Source of the DNA: Lachnospiraceae bacterium
Lineage (GTDB): Bacteria > Bacillota > Clostridia > Lachnospirales > Lachnospiraceae
Reading direction: 5' to 3'
DNA length: 64,000 bases
Assembly (NCBI GenBank): GCA_910576125.1
Contig: CAJTHM010000025.1
Location: 1-64,000 of the forward strand
The position numbers were made by a program, and so were the translations under genes. Within the stretch, counting starts at the first letter, position 1. Every line of letters starts with the position of its first letter. A model generated the notes under the pieces. The model made no database searches. It saw only the letters and a list, made by a program, of their open reading frames with translations, and was not told the origin of the DNA. Of this stretch, positions 26,837 through 35,390 are shown one piece after another.

Positions 26837-28955
26837 GGAAACTGCCTCCTCCCTTCCCGGGCACCTCCGGAGCCAAAGCCGATTCTGCTTTCTCCGGTGC
26901 CTTTTCCCTCATTTCTTCCCGCACTTCTCCCTGCGCTTCCTCCGAAGTTCTTCCCTGCGGTTTCCCTTGCGTCCTTTCCCGGAATTTATTCTGCATTTTC
27001 TGTCGGGCTGCCTCCTGTCTCATTTTTTCTGTGAACGAATCCATTTCGGCTGCCTTTATGTCTCCCAGACCATTCCCTGCCGCTTCTTCTGTCTGGCTCT
27101 CGTTTCCAATCTGGGAGCGGTAGATAGCCTTATAAGGCTCGCAGCCAGCCATCAGCTCTTCGTGGGAGCCAAAGCCGCAGACTCCTCCGTCCTCCATGCA
27201 GAGGATATGGTCCGCTTTCATCACCGTGGAAATCCGCTGGCTCACCAATAGCACTGTCATTCCCGCGGACTCCCTGCGGATTCCCGCCAGCACCCGTGCC
27301 TCCGTGGTGGCGTCCAGGGCGCTGGTGCAGTCGTCCAGAATCAGTATCCGCGGCTTTTTCAGCAATGCCCTGGCAATGGACAGGCGCTGCTTCTGCCCGC
27401 CGGAAAGGTTCACGCCTCCCTGGCCCAGCTGCGTCTCGTAGCCTTCCGGCAGCTTTGACACAAATTCATCCGCACAGACCGTCTCCGCAGCTTTACGGAT
27501 TTCCTCCAAACCGGCCTGTCTATCTCCCCATCGCAGATTCTCCTGAATCGTGCCCGTGAAAAGCAGCGCTTTCTGGGGCACCACGGCTATCATTTCCCGC
27601 AGTTTTGACACGGGCATCCCAGTCACGTCACAGCCACCTACCAGCACCTGGCCCTCTGAGGCATCGTAAAACCGCGGAACCAGGTTCACCAGCGTGGACT
27701 TTCCTGAGCCGGTGGGGCCGATGATGCCGATGGTCTCTCCTGCCTTGATGGAAAAGCTGCCCCCGTGCACTGCCGGGCGGGATGTGCCCGCATAGGCAAA
27801 GGATACCCGCCGGAACATGACGCTGTCTTTCCTTTCGTCCAAAGTTTCTTCTACTCTCCGATGCCCAAGCGTCCTGTCCAAATCCTCTGCTTCTTCTCCT
27901 TGTCCATGCATCCCGTCCAAGGCCTCTCCTGCCCCTCTCCGCCCAGGCATACTGTCCAGAAGCTCTCCCCGCTTCCCCTGCCCAGATATCCCGCCCGGAA
28001 TCTCTCCCGCCTCTTTCTGCGCAGGCACCTCGTCCAGAATCTCCCTCACCCTGGCGGAGGATGCCACCGCGCGGACGGCGGAATTCAGGATATTGGACAC
28101 CATCCCCAACGCGAACAGCACCTGAGTCATATAGTTGACACAGGCCATCAGACGCCCGATTTCCCCGCTCATCTCCCGCCCGGAAAGCCACAGCAGCAGC
28201 ACGATTCCCTCGTTGACCGTCAGATTGATCATAGGGCCGAATACAGCCATGACCCGCATGGAAGAAATGCCCGCTTCGGCCAGCTGTTCGGCGACATCCC
28301 CGAATTTCTCCTGCTCCTGGCGCTCTGCCCGGAACGCCTTTACCACCCGGATGGCGCTCAGGAATTCCCTGCTGGTGCGGTTCAGGCTGTCCAGCTTTCT
28401 CTGCATCCTGTCGAACCTGGGATATCCCATCTTCATATTGCCGTAGATCAGCAGACCGGCACAGACCAGAATCACCAGCATCAAAGGCAGCAGCCCGGGC
28501 ATCTGGAAAATAATCAGCATCACTGCGCCGATACAGGTCACAGGGGCTTTCAGCATGATCCGCATGATGCCGTTGATGAAATTCTGTATCTGGGTCACGT
28601 CATTGGTGATTCTGGTGATGATGGACGCGGGCTGAAGCCTGTCGATATTTTCATAGGACAGGGTCTGTACTTTCTCATAGATGGCAAGCCTGATTTCCTT
28701 GCCGATCAGCTGGGACGTCCTGCTGGCGTAGATATTGCGCACCACCGCGCCCACAGCCCCCATGGCGGTAATCCCCAGCATAATCAGGCCATACCGCAGG
28801 ATAGCCCCCATCTCCTGCCCTTTCACCCCTCTGTCCACGATGTAGGACATGAACGTCGGCTGCAGCAAATCCGCAAAGGTCTCTATGGTGAGGAACACCA
28901 CCGCTGTCAGGAACATGCCCATGTGTCTTTTGATATAATGCATCATCAGCTTCAT
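26829..28955 (-). CDS. heterodimeric ABC exporter subunit with degenerate ATPase site and repeat-bearing linker (BmrC-like)
   Basis: 708 residues from the ATG at 28955 (MKLMMHYIKRH), supported by GGGGGATGG upstream and by overlap with a leader ORF. Membrane domain, then Walker A GPTGSGKST (~410), signature LSGGQKQR and Walker B ILILDDCTSALD, where Asp replaces the catalytic Glu, as expected for the degenerate half of a heterodimer. Two unusual parts: a linker between the membrane and ATPase domains (~305-373) built of about five 13-residue units like PGRRGAGEALDGM and HGQGEEAEDLDRT, and a ~90-residue charged tail rich in Glu, Lys and Arg. Both are absent from ordinary BmrC-like proteins. It is first in the pair, under a leader-peptide attenuator. 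Confidence 0.88.
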   Translation of the reverse strand: MKLMMHYIKRHMGMFLTAVVFLTIETFADLLQPTFMSYIVDRGVKGQEMGAILRYGLIMLGITAMGAVGAVVRNIYASRTSQLIGKEIRLAIYEKVQTLSYENIDRLQPASIITRITNDVTQIQNFINGIMRIMLKAPVTCIGAVMLIIFQMPGLLPLMLVILVCAGLLIYGNMKMGYPRFDRMQRKLDSLNRTSREFLSAIRVVKAFRAERQEQEKFGDVAEQLAEAGISSMRVMAVFGPMINLTVNEGIVLLLWLSGREMSGEIGRLMACVNYMTQVLFALGMVSNILNSAVRAVASSARVREILDEVPAQKEAGEIPGGISGQGKRGELLDSMPGRRGAGEALDGMHGQGEEAEDLDRTLGHRRVEETLDERKDSVMFRRVSFAYAGTSRPAVHGGSFSIKAGETIGIIGPTGSGKSTLVNLVPRFYDASEGQVLVGGCDVTGMPVSKLREMIAVVPQKALLFTGTIQENLRWGDRQAGLEEIRKAAETVCADEFVSKLPEGYETQLGQGGVNLSGGQKQRLSIARALLKKPRILILDDCTSALDATTEARVLAGIRRESAGMTVLLVSQRISTVMKADHILCMEDGGVCGFGSHEELMAGCEPYKAIYRSQIGNESQTEEAAGNGLGDIKAAEMDSFTEKMRQEAARQKMQNKFRERTQGKPQGRTSEEAQGEVREEMREKAPEKAESALAPEVPGKGGGSFHG

Positions 28956-29029
28956 ATACCATCCCCCCATGCCATGCGAAAAAGAGAACAAGCGCCTTTC
29001 CGTAAAGGTAAAAAAGGAGATAGCCGCAT
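28952..29029 (-). CDS. leader peptide of the ABC exporter operon (BmrB-like position)
   Basis: A 25-codon ORF beginning MRLSPFLPLRKG and ending in a TGA that overlaps the exporter ATG as ATGA, giving translational coupling. AAAGGAG lies 7 nt before its ATG, and this ribosome site is itself the left arm of the terminator hairpin at 29012-29044. Ribosome loading on the leader would therefore open the hairpin. An alternative in-frame ATG at 29047 lacks a good ribosome site. The arrangement matches bmrB upstream of bmrCD in Bacillus subtilis, where a translated leader links exporter expression to ribosome inhibition; sequence homology to BmrB was not tested. Confidence 0.65.
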   Translation of the reverse strand: MRLSPFLPLRKGACSLFRMAWGDGI

Positions 29030-29044
29030 AAGGTATCTCCTTTT
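29012..29044 (-). terminator. leader terminator (attenuator) of the ABC exporter operon
   Basis: AAAAGGAGATA pairs with TATCTCCTTTT around an 11-nt loop, and on the minus strand the stem runs straight into a T run. It lies between the promoter (29085-29114) and the exporter start, so it can only act as an attenuator for the exporter. Confidence 0.75.
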
Positions 29045-29084
29045 CATCAGTTTCGCATTCTTTCAGTTGGTAATTACATTTCCT

Positions 29085-29114
29085 ATCTTATCCATTCTAT
29101 GCCGGAATTGTCAA
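29085..29114 (-). promoter_or_regulatory. promoter of the ABC exporter operon
   Basis: On the minus strand TTGACA (29114-29109) and TAAGAT (29090-29085) with an 18-bp spacer. The transcript would have a ~120-nt leader containing the attenuator hairpin and leader ORF. Confidence 0.65.
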
Positions 29115-29175
29115 TAGTATTTTTATGCTGCTTCGGTTTTTATTTTTTCTATGGCTTACCGCTTGATATCATAAT

Positions 29176-29633
29176 TCAGTGGGCATAGCGCACATGGCGG
29201 GTCAAATCGCCCAGGCCCGAATACTGGAGCATGTACCGAAGCACACCGCCGCATGCTGTCACCAGGAGAATCAGCCCTGTGGGCTCCAGGGACTTTGTCA
29301 TAATTTTTTCCAGTTCTTCCATTTTATACCCATGCTTCAGGCCTAAGACCAGCATGGCGACAATGGTGGCAATCAGCAATGCCACGAAAGGCTCTCCCAG
29401 GAAACCGAACACTGGTGCCAGCCCGCTCAGCGCCGGAACCACCCCCGCTACGGAGTCCAGGATAATCAGCACCAGGGGGATTAGGATGATGCCTACGATC
29501 GTCCAGAACTTGGGAAGCTTGGACTCGTCAAAGTCCGCCTGGTAAGCAATACTGCGAGCCCTACGATTGCCGCTATCACCAGTCTGGTAGGATTCAATGC
29601 CATTTCCTGCGTCATTTTCATGAGCTCCTTCAT
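29176..29633 (-). pseudogene. GntP family gluconate-type permease remnant
   Basis: Two pieces of one permease in different frames. The N-terminal piece (MKELMKMTQEMALNPTRLVIAAIVGLAVLL, from 29633) is joined at ~29545 to an interior piece reading DESKLPKFWTIVGIILIPLVLIILDSVAG and HGYKMEELEKIMTKSLEPTGLILLVTACGG. Most of the first membrane half is deleted and the protein stops after GDLTRHVRYAH, well short of the ~440-residue family length. A GntR-type regulator remnant lies upstream, so a former gluconate/uronate uptake locus has decayed here. Confidence 0.75.
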
Positions 29634-29705
29634 TGCAATTTCGTTTCTTTGTTTACTTTTGCATGCATGCTTTTGATTTCCGGATAACATTTCCATTTTT
29701 TGCAC

Positions 29706-29745
29706 AAAAAAGAGGGGCCTTTCGATATAGCGTCCCTCTTTTTTT
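29706..29745 (-). terminator. intrinsic terminator after the GntR remnant
   Basis: AAAAAAGAGGG and CCCTCTTTTTTT form a stem of about 11 bp with a long loop. T runs are present on both sides, so it may act in both directions. Confidence 0.7.
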
Positions 29746-29761
29746 GTCTATTATGCCTATT

Positions 29762-30345
29762 CTATTTTTCAGGTTGTCTGTGGGGCGTTTCAATCTCCCT
29801 CTCTTCCAATATCTTCAGGATGGCCTGACGGTTGTAGGTCAGATGCATCATCATGGCGCAGCGGGCTCCTACCAAGTCCCGCTTCAAGATGGCATCCGTG
29901 ACGGCACGGTGAGTCTCCAGCGTCTCTTCCAGCAGCAGGCGGTGGGTCACTTTCGCGAAAGTATGGACTGCTGTGTTGATCACCGGAATCAGAGTCTCCA
30001 CCACCTGGTTCTTGCTGCAGCGGACAATGCAGGTGTGGAATTCTATATCCTTGCTGATATGATTATGGCCGCCCAGGTAGAGCTGTTCGGTCTCATCGCA
30101 CAGCCTTTTCAGCTGCCGCAGCTCCTTTTCGGTGGCGCTCTTGCAGGCCAGGGCGGCTATCTCCGGATCAATCATGAGACGCACCTCGAACAAGTCCAGG
30201 GCAAGCTTATTCTTGTCCTGGATCCTGTCAAGCCCCAGAGGGTCTGTGTCTGTAGCGCTTGGTGTTGATGACATAGGTTCCCGCCCCTCTGCGCACTTCC
30301 AGGATGCCCCGGGACACCAGGCCCTTTACCGCCTCTCTTTCCTTT
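29762..30345 (-). pseudogene. GntR/FadR family regulator remnant (FCD domain), truncated and frameshifted
   Basis: The FCD ligand-binding domain is intact (DPLGLDRIQDKNKLALDLFEVRLMIDPEIA onward, with the His and Asp pattern of metal-binding FCD domains, ending at 29762). The HTH end is in another frame (REAVKGLVSRGILEVRRGAGTYV, about 30275-30340), and the first ~45 residues of the winged helix are missing. A frameshift at ~30255 separates the two parts. The truncation abuts the end of the solute-binding lipoprotein gene. Confidence 0.75.
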
Positions 30346-30381
30346 ACCTCATCCAGCCGTATTCCGCAATGGTGAAGCCTG

Positions 30382-32586
30382 TCATTTTCGCTCTTCCGCC
30401 ATAAGCTCCATTCTGCTTCGGATAATGTCTGCCACCTCTTCCAGGCTTTTCTGACCCGCAAAGTAATATGCCGCTTCCTCCTGCACAATCCGAAGACCTT
30501 CCATGTCCCCTCTCTTTATCATCCTGGCTCCCTCCACCATCTGCCTGAGACTGTCTGTGTCCTCCGGCCTGGGGGCGAAGACCTCTATTTCCTCCCCATT
30601 CATGTCATAGGTCAAAACAGGCGCTTCCTGCTGCCTGCCGTCCCTGTCGGTATACCATTGCTTCTCTTCCGCATCTTTCAGCTGCTGCTCAAACCTGTCC
30701 CTGTCTACGGAAAAAGCATAATTGGGGGTTATCTTCTCCTGCCATTCCCGGGTGAAGAAGCTTTCCACAAATTTCCAGGCGCCGTCTTTATGGCGGCTCT
30801 GGGCGCTGACTGCGTAACAGTTGTCCGGATACAGCATCATGCCGTTTCCCGCCCCTCCCGGAAATCCCACGAAAGCCACGTCCTCTCCCCACTGGGATTT
30901 ATAGTACATATAGGTCTCCGAATCCATCAAGACGAACTGCTCAAACAGGAGCTTCCCATCCCGCCTAAGGGAATCATCAGTGATATATACTGCTTCTTCC
31001 GGCATATATTCCGCCAGCCGGATATACTTTTCCAGCAGACCGTCCTCCAGGACGGAAGTACCATCCTCCCCTCCGGCTCCAAACATGACCGAAAGACAGT
31101 ATTCCAGCATATGCCTCTTACTGGACATGGTATCCCGCAGTTCAGGCTCCTCCTCCAGGACGCGCAGCAGTTCGTCTGCCGTCCATGTCTGTCCCGCTGG
31201 TGCCCACTTTTCCTTTGTGATGAATCCTCCCAGCTGGAAATTCGTCGGGAGCATGTACACTTTCCCCTCCGTCTGCAGAGCCTGATAGACAGAGGGCAGC
31301 AGATTCTGCGGGCTGACGACCTGGCTGCTCTCCAGGTACGGCGTCAAATCTTCCAGTATCCCCCGTTCACCCATGGTTCTGTCGTCCATATAACCGCCGT
31401 CCATCTGGAAGATGTCAGGCCCTGTCCCAGCTGTCAGCTCCGTATACAGGCGCATTGCCGCCGCAGACTCGTCTTCCGTGCCATAGTCCACCATCCGAAT
31501 CAGGAAATCCGGATTCGTCCGGTTGAACATGGCCACCGCCTGCCGGGTGGCAGCGCTGTCCGACACGTACCCAAGTCTCAGTTCCGTCCGTTTCGTTCCT
31601 GTATTCCCTCCGTTCCATTGGGCCTCATACAGGATATCGTCTTCCCTGAAGAGGAACCGGGGGGCTTGTGTATCTCCATACATCCCGAGCACGCTGTCCC
31701 CCTGGATTCCGATATCTGTCCAATCGAATATTTTTGTATGTTCTCCCGTTGAAAGGTCGCACAGGGACGCTTCCATGTTCGTATACATATACAGGGTGTC
31801 TTCCCCGTTTCCTGTCCTGTTGAAGCGAGCGCCCTGGGAGATGTCTTTCAAAGTCCCAATCTTTCCGTTTTCCCGCCGGAACGTGCCATGGACGGTCTGG
31901 AAGTTCTCTGCCTGTAAAGTCAGCGCGTACTTTCCCCCGGCATACAGCACGTCATAGCTTCTGGGTTCTTTCCAGTCTTCCCTCCGGACAATCTCCCCCT
32001 CCTGGGAGATCAGGCGGTATCCGTATTTTGAGACCAGGAGGAAATCCCCTCCTGGTACTGCCCTTATGCCCCAATCCCATATGCTTCCTTCGCCGCTGCC
32101 CAGGCAGATGTCGTTCAGATCCGCCACTGTCCTCTCGCTGCCGTCTGCAGACACCTCCAGCAGCTTTGCCAAATCCTCTTCCTCTGCGGCTTCTGTCAGG
32201 ATGAAACAGACATTTCCGTCTTCTCCCGCAATGAAGTCTATCGCGCTTCTCTCATTATAGTCAAAACTGCAGAATGGCTCCTCCGGGAAATCTGACCCGG
32301 CTTTTGCATAATAGAACCTCTGCACATATGTAGTCTCCGATGATTCCGCGTCCGCTCCATCCTCGTCATCTGTTTCTGCAGCACCTGTTTCCACTATGAT
32401 GCTGTCCCCGCAGCATCGGATGCCGGAAAAGGTTTCGTCCTCTTTCATCGGTATCTCTGCCATACTCATCACTGTCATTCCGCTGCCGCTCTGCTCCTGT
32501 GGGGCAGCATCCGTTGCCGCCCCGCAGGAGCAGAGAATTGCAGCACATAAAGCCAATAAACTAAATGCCTTTGCTCTCTTCATCAT
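30382..32586 (-). CDS. solute-binding lipoprotein with N-terminal propeller-like region
   Basis: 734 residues. The signal peptide ends in the lipobox ILCSCG (Cys ~21). Residues ~40-330 form an Asp/Glu-rich beta-repeat region, and residues ~340-720 resemble family-1 extracellular solute-binding proteins: RLGYVSDSAATRQAVAMFNRTNPDFLIRMVDYGT, TGPDIFQMDGGYMDD, GGFITKEKW, and NCYAVSAQSRHKDGAWKFVESFF. Such two-part lipoproteins are common in Lachnospiraceae; whether they serve an ABC importer or act as sensors is unknown, and no permease is adjacent. A 3D-domain protein gene lies just upstream and a BlaI-like operator precedes both. Confidence 0.85.
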   Translation of the reverse strand: MMKRAKAFSLLALCAAILCSCGAATDAAPQEQSGSGMTVMSMAEIPMKEDETFSGIRCCGDSIIVETGAAETDDEDGADAESSETTYVQRFYYAKAGSDFPEEPFCSFDYNERSAIDFIAGEDGNVCFILTEAAEEEDLAKLLEVSADGSERTVADLNDICLGSGEGSIWDWGIRAVPGGDFLLVSKYGYRLISQEGEIVRREDWKEPRSYDVLYAGGKYALTLQAENFQTVHGTFRRENGKIGTLKDISQGARFNRTGNGEDTLYMYTNMEASLCDLSTGEHTKIFDWTDIGIQGDSVLGMYGDTQAPRFLFREDDILYEAQWNGGNTGTKRTELRLGYVSDSAATRQAVAMFNRTNPDFLIRMVDYGTEDESAAAMRLYTELTAGTGPDIFQMDGGYMDDRTMGERGILEDLTPYLESSQVVSPQNLLPSVYQALQTEGKVYMLPTNFQLGGFITKEKWAPAGQTWTADELLRVLEEEPELRDTMSSKRHMLEYCLSVMFGAGGEDGTSVLEDGLLEKYIRLAEYMPEEAVYITDDSLRRDGKLLFEQFVLMDSETYMYYKSQWGEDVAFVGFPGGAGNGMMLYPDNCYAVSAQSRHKDGAWKFVESFFTREWQEKITPNYAFSVDRDRFEQQLKDAEEKQWYTDRDGRQQEAPVLTYDMNGEEIEVFAPRPEDTDSLRQMVEGARMIKRGDMEGLRIVQEEAAYYFAGQKSLEEVADIIRSRMELMAEERK

Positions 32587-32604
32587 GTCCTGTCCTGCTT
32601 ATTA

Positions 32605-33075
32605 CTAATTAACCGAAATCAACTTGACGGTTCTGTTCATATTGCTCCATGTATTAACTGTACTCTTTCCAAGTCCCATAAAGACATCAATCTTATAACC
32701 TTTAATACTCCCTCCTCCATCTTCAGCTACACGGTTTCCTATGCCGGATATGTTGACAGTGGCCCTCTTCCAATTCCCTCCGACCTTCGCTCTGGGAATG
32801 AACTCGGGATCCACCGCAATCGTCCGGCCTGCCGTTGCCTCAGTTCCTGTCGCCGTAGTAGGTTTGCTAATATACGAATAGCCGCTGCCATTCCAATAGA
32901 TGTACCTTCCTGAATCAGCTTTTCCTGTTCCATTCAATTTCACGGCGGCAAGGAAATCAGACCTAAATGTTGCGCCAGTGAGTCCAGAAGCAGACACCTT
33001 TGAAGCGCTGTAATCCTTTTCCAGCGCCACTATGTAAGCTGTACAATAAAAAGGATTCTGATAATTCGCAGACAC
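32605..33075 (-). CDS. 3D (Asp-Asp-Asp) domain protein, possibly 5'-truncated
   Basis: 156 residues if it starts at the GTG at 33075. The C-terminal ~90 residues carry the 3D-domain pattern: IAVDPEFIPRAKV, GNRVAEDGGGSIKGYKIDVFMGL and TVNTWSN...VKLI. Three Asp residues (AVD, AED, KID) form the predicted active site of this RlpA-like double-psi barrel, found in cell-wall lytic proteins. No signal peptide is present and no ribosome site precedes the GTG; the frame is open to 33120 without ATG. The gene may have lost its export signal, or start codon use is unusual. It lies 18 bp before the solute-binding lipoprotein gene. Confidence 0.7.
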   Translation of the reverse strand: MSANYQNPFYCTAYIVALEKDYSASKVSASGLTGATFRSDFLAAVKLNGTGKADSGRYIYWNGSGYSYISKPTTATGTEATAGRTIAVDPEFIPRAKVGGNWKRATVNISGIGNRVAEDGGGSIKGYKIDVFMGLGKSTVNTWSNMNRTVKLISVN

Positions 33076-33167
33076 TTTCGGCGTGGCGCTGATTTGATTT
33101 GACCGGACACCACCCCCTTTCTAAACCCACGACATCCCATAAAAGCTTTCCGCATAAAACACTATTC

Positions 33168-33183
33168 TACGCTGTTTATAGTA
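33168..33183 (-). promoter_or_regulatory. BlaI-like operator upstream of the 3D-protein/lipoprotein genes
   Basis: On the minus strand TACTATAAACAGCGTA. It matches the blaI promoter operator at 35120-35135 (TACTATAAATATCGTA), and the identity extends outward to 21 of 24 positions. The TAC...GTA ends fit the BlaI/MecI operator style. Confidence 0.6.
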
Positions 33184-33200
33184 TTTTTATATAAAATACA

Positions 33201-33233
33201 GGGCGGCAACCATACACTGCCGCATTACCGCCC
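33201..33233 (-). terminator. intrinsic terminator of the blaI-M56 operon
   Basis: GGGCGG (33201-33206) pairs with CCGCCC (33228-33233); on the minus strand the stem is followed by TGTATTTTATAT. It lies 54 bp after the M56 gene stop. Confidence 0.65.
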
Positions 33234-33286
33234 TATACCTTATACCTCCGCCTTCTTCTATCTCTCAATAGATAAGATGTAAAGTC

Positions 33287-34663
33287 TCAGTAGACACGAT
33301 ACGAACCATCCACATCTACTGCCGTTCCAGTTCCGTTTTCTACGAACACTTTGTAGCTCCCTGACACTGAAACTGAAAAATCATGTGCCACTTTATCTCC
33401 CTTTCCCCAAATATACGTCTTCGTTCCATCCGGTTTGATGATTCCCACCTTTACGCTTATATTATCCGGCGAAATCCCCATGCTCACAGATATGGTATCC
33501 CCTTTCTTGCAGGAGAACGCTTCCGTCTCTGCCGCTTCCCCACCGTTTATCGTCCATTCCATTCCGACATAAGACCGTGTAATCCTGTATACCTCCCCAG
33601 TCCTGACCACAATCCCCTCTGCATACCCCTCCTCCGTATACTCCACATAGTCGTCCACCCAGGGCACATACTCTTCTTCCTCCTCCACAGTCGTCAAATG
33701 ATGCAGATACACATACAGATCCGCGCTCTTCACCGTGGCCGCATAGGCGGACACGGAGCCTGCCGCATAGACTGCTCCCGCCAGCCCCACTGCTGCCAGC
33801 TTCGTCATAAACCCTTTCTTTCTGTTCCTGTTCATTTCCTTCACCTTCTCAATCCTTTCTACCAATTCATTTTTGCTTTCCGTCAGCTGTGCCGCCAATG
33901 TTCCCTCCGCGGAGAACAGCGCCATGTCCGCTATGACCCGGAAGTACTGTTTTGCCCCTCCGATGGCACTGCACGCTCTGATGTCACAGGCATATTCGCT
34001 CCATTTCTGCACCTCCCGGCACAAAAGCCAGGCCAGCGGATTGAAAAAGTGCACGGCCCGCAGCAGCAGGATTCCCCATTTCAGAAGCATGGCTCCTTGC
34101 AGATAATGTGTGATTTCATGGGTGAAAATCACCTGTAATTCGTCCTTTTCATAACGCTGTGCCGGTAAGATGACCATTGGGCGCAGCACGCCGCACATAC
34201 AGGGAGCCGCAAAACAGTAAGAATAGCACACCCGCAGTCTCCGTCCCTTTCCCCCAAGGCTCCGGTACGCCTCCTGAAACTGTGTGCGGACTTCCGTCTC
34301 ACAGGGCATGCAGCTTGAGAGCCTCCGGTGCTGCTGCCAGGCATCCCGGACCAGGCTCAGCGCAAGCGTCCCTGCCCCCAGAAGCCAGACCGCCAGGAAT
34401 ATCTTGCCAGCCAGGAACAGCCCGTATGACTTGCTGAACAGATAGCCATGCCCCAGCTCCCGGTTCACCGCTTTCTGCTTTAAAAACGCATAGGCCGCTG
34501 GCAGGAAAAAGCTGATCGCCGTCATCTTCAGCAGCCCGAATCCCGCTCTGGCCAGGCCGGCCCTCTCCAGCCCTTGCCAGGCCAGGCGCCAGACCAGGAA
34601 GAACAGGCTCCCCGTAAAAGAGGTCAGCAGAATCCCCCAGCCGAATTCAATCATCCAGTCCAT
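33287..34663 (-). CDS. M56 family (BlaR1/MecR1-like) membrane metallopeptidase
   Basis: 458 residues. Four predicted membrane helices (about 10-28, 43-60, 80-105, 285-308) flank a zinc-protease domain with HEITH near residue 181 and the downstream EYACD element with the third ligand. After the last helix comes a ~150-residue extracytoplasmic part without a penicillin-binding domain; it ends in a beta-sandwich-like segment (VSVSGSYKVFVENGTG). BlaR1-type proteins cleave the BlaI repressor when an outside signal is sensed. The blaI-like gene lies directly upstream, overlapping by 17 bp. The different sensor domain means the signal need not be a beta-lactam. Confidence 0.87.
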   Translation of the reverse strand: MDWMIEFGWGILLTSFTGSLFFLVWRLAWQGLERAGLARAGFGLLKMTAISFFLPAAYAFLKQKAVNRELGHGYLFSKSYGLFLAGKIFLAVWLLGAGTLALSLVRDAWQQHRRLSSCMPCETEVRTQFQEAYRSLGGKGRRLRVCYSYCFAAPCMCGVLRPMVILPAQRYEKDELQVIFTHEITHYLQGAMLLKWGILLLRAVHFFNPLAWLLCREVQKWSEYACDIRACSAIGGAKQYFRVIADMALFSAEGTLAAQLTESKNELVERIEKVKEMNRNRKKGFMTKLAAVGLAGAVYAAGSVSAYAATVKSADLYVYLHHLTTVEEEEEYVPWVDDYVEYTEEGYAEGIVVRTGEVYRITRSYVGMEWTINGGEAAETEAFSCKKGDTISVSMGISPDNISVKVGIIKPDGTKTYIWGKGDKVAHDFSVSVSGSYKVFVENGTGTAVDVDGSYRVY

Positions 34664-35072
34664 CCAGAGCCCTCCTGATCTGTTCCTTGTCCTCCTCCGT
34701 CATCTCCCCGGCATGGAACAGACCGGCGACCAGCTCCGCCGGATTCCCCCGGTACCAGAAGTCCATCTCCTCCCGCAGAAGCTTCGCCTTGTAATCCGCC
34801 TCGTCTTTGAGCGCATGGACATAGGACAGCTTTCCCTTTCGGTAGACCCGGACGAAGCCTTTCCCGGCCAGCTTCAGCAAAAAGGTCTGCACCGTAGTCC
34901 TGGCGTAGTCTTTGGCATATTTCACCTTCAGGGCTGTCATCAGATCCGGTACCGAGATATCCTCCCCCGCGTCCCAGATGGTCTTCATCACTATGGATTC
35001 TGAGCCGCTGAGGTTCCTCTCTTCATACGAAAGGGGGTCTTCCGTTTTTGCTGTTTTTTCCATATTTTCCAT
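34647..35072 (-). CDS. BlaI/MecI/CopY family repressor
   Basis: About 141 residues. The winged-helix domain reads GSESIVMKTIWDAGEDISVPDLMTALK and ARTTVQTFLLKLAGKGFVRVYRKGKLSYVHAL, the classic BlaI pattern, followed by a dimerisation tail. The open frame extends to 35144, but the promoter at 35116-35144 places the transcript start near 35108, so the real start must be the ATG at 35072 (GGAGGAGAAG just before it) or the next at 35063. Operator dyads in its own promoter and before the 3D/lipoprotein genes suggest autoregulation and at least one further target. Expected to be cleaved by the M56 protease encoded next. Confidence 0.88.
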   Translation of the reverse strand: MENMEKTAKTEDPLSYEERNLSGSESIVMKTIWDAGEDISVPDLMTALKVKYAKDYARTTVQTFLLKLAGKGFVRVYRKGKLSYVHALKDEADYKAKLLREEMDFWYRGNPAELVAGLFHAGEMTEEDKEQIRRALDGLDD

Positions 35073-35115
35073 CTTCTCCTCCGTTTTCCGAATGCCTAAC
35101 TGTCTGTCTTTTTCC

Positions 35116-35144
35116 ATTTTACGATATTTATAGTATTTTGTCAA
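35116..35144 (-). promoter_or_regulatory. blaI promoter with embedded BlaI-like operator
   Basis: On the minus strand TTGACA (35144-35139), 17-bp spacer, TAAAAT (35121-35116). The dyad TACTATAAATATCGTA (35135-35120) fills the spacer and enters the -10 box, an ideal position for repression. Confidence 0.75.
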
Positions 35145-35390
35145 TAAAAAGGCATCATTTGTATCCGCTCCACCTTTTTCGCCGGCTGCAATTATTATTA
35201 TCTTTATGAATCATCAGACAGGCCGGCTGCAATTGTGGCTTGTGCAATTGCAGAGGACATCCTCATCAATGAAGACGCTGACGACATTACCAGCGAAAGT
35301 GATTGCTATGCTGAGACTATAACAAAAAATCCAGCCCGGCAGCCGCGTTCTTCTTTCCTGTTATAGTTTTTCTGCTTTTCTTTTTAAAGG
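35145..35390. other. gap with 13-bp direct repeat, no gene recognised
   Basis: The 13-mer GCCGGCTGCAATT occurs at 35181-35193 and again at 35222-35234. A short open plus-strand frame reads EDILINEDADDITSESD but has no start or ribosome site, so no gene is called. Confidence 0.5.

Noticed and set aside
27765..29117. 450-codon plus-strand ORF opposite the BmrC-like gene
   Set aside because: Antisense shadow; composition is that of a reversed coding strand and it crosses the attenuator.
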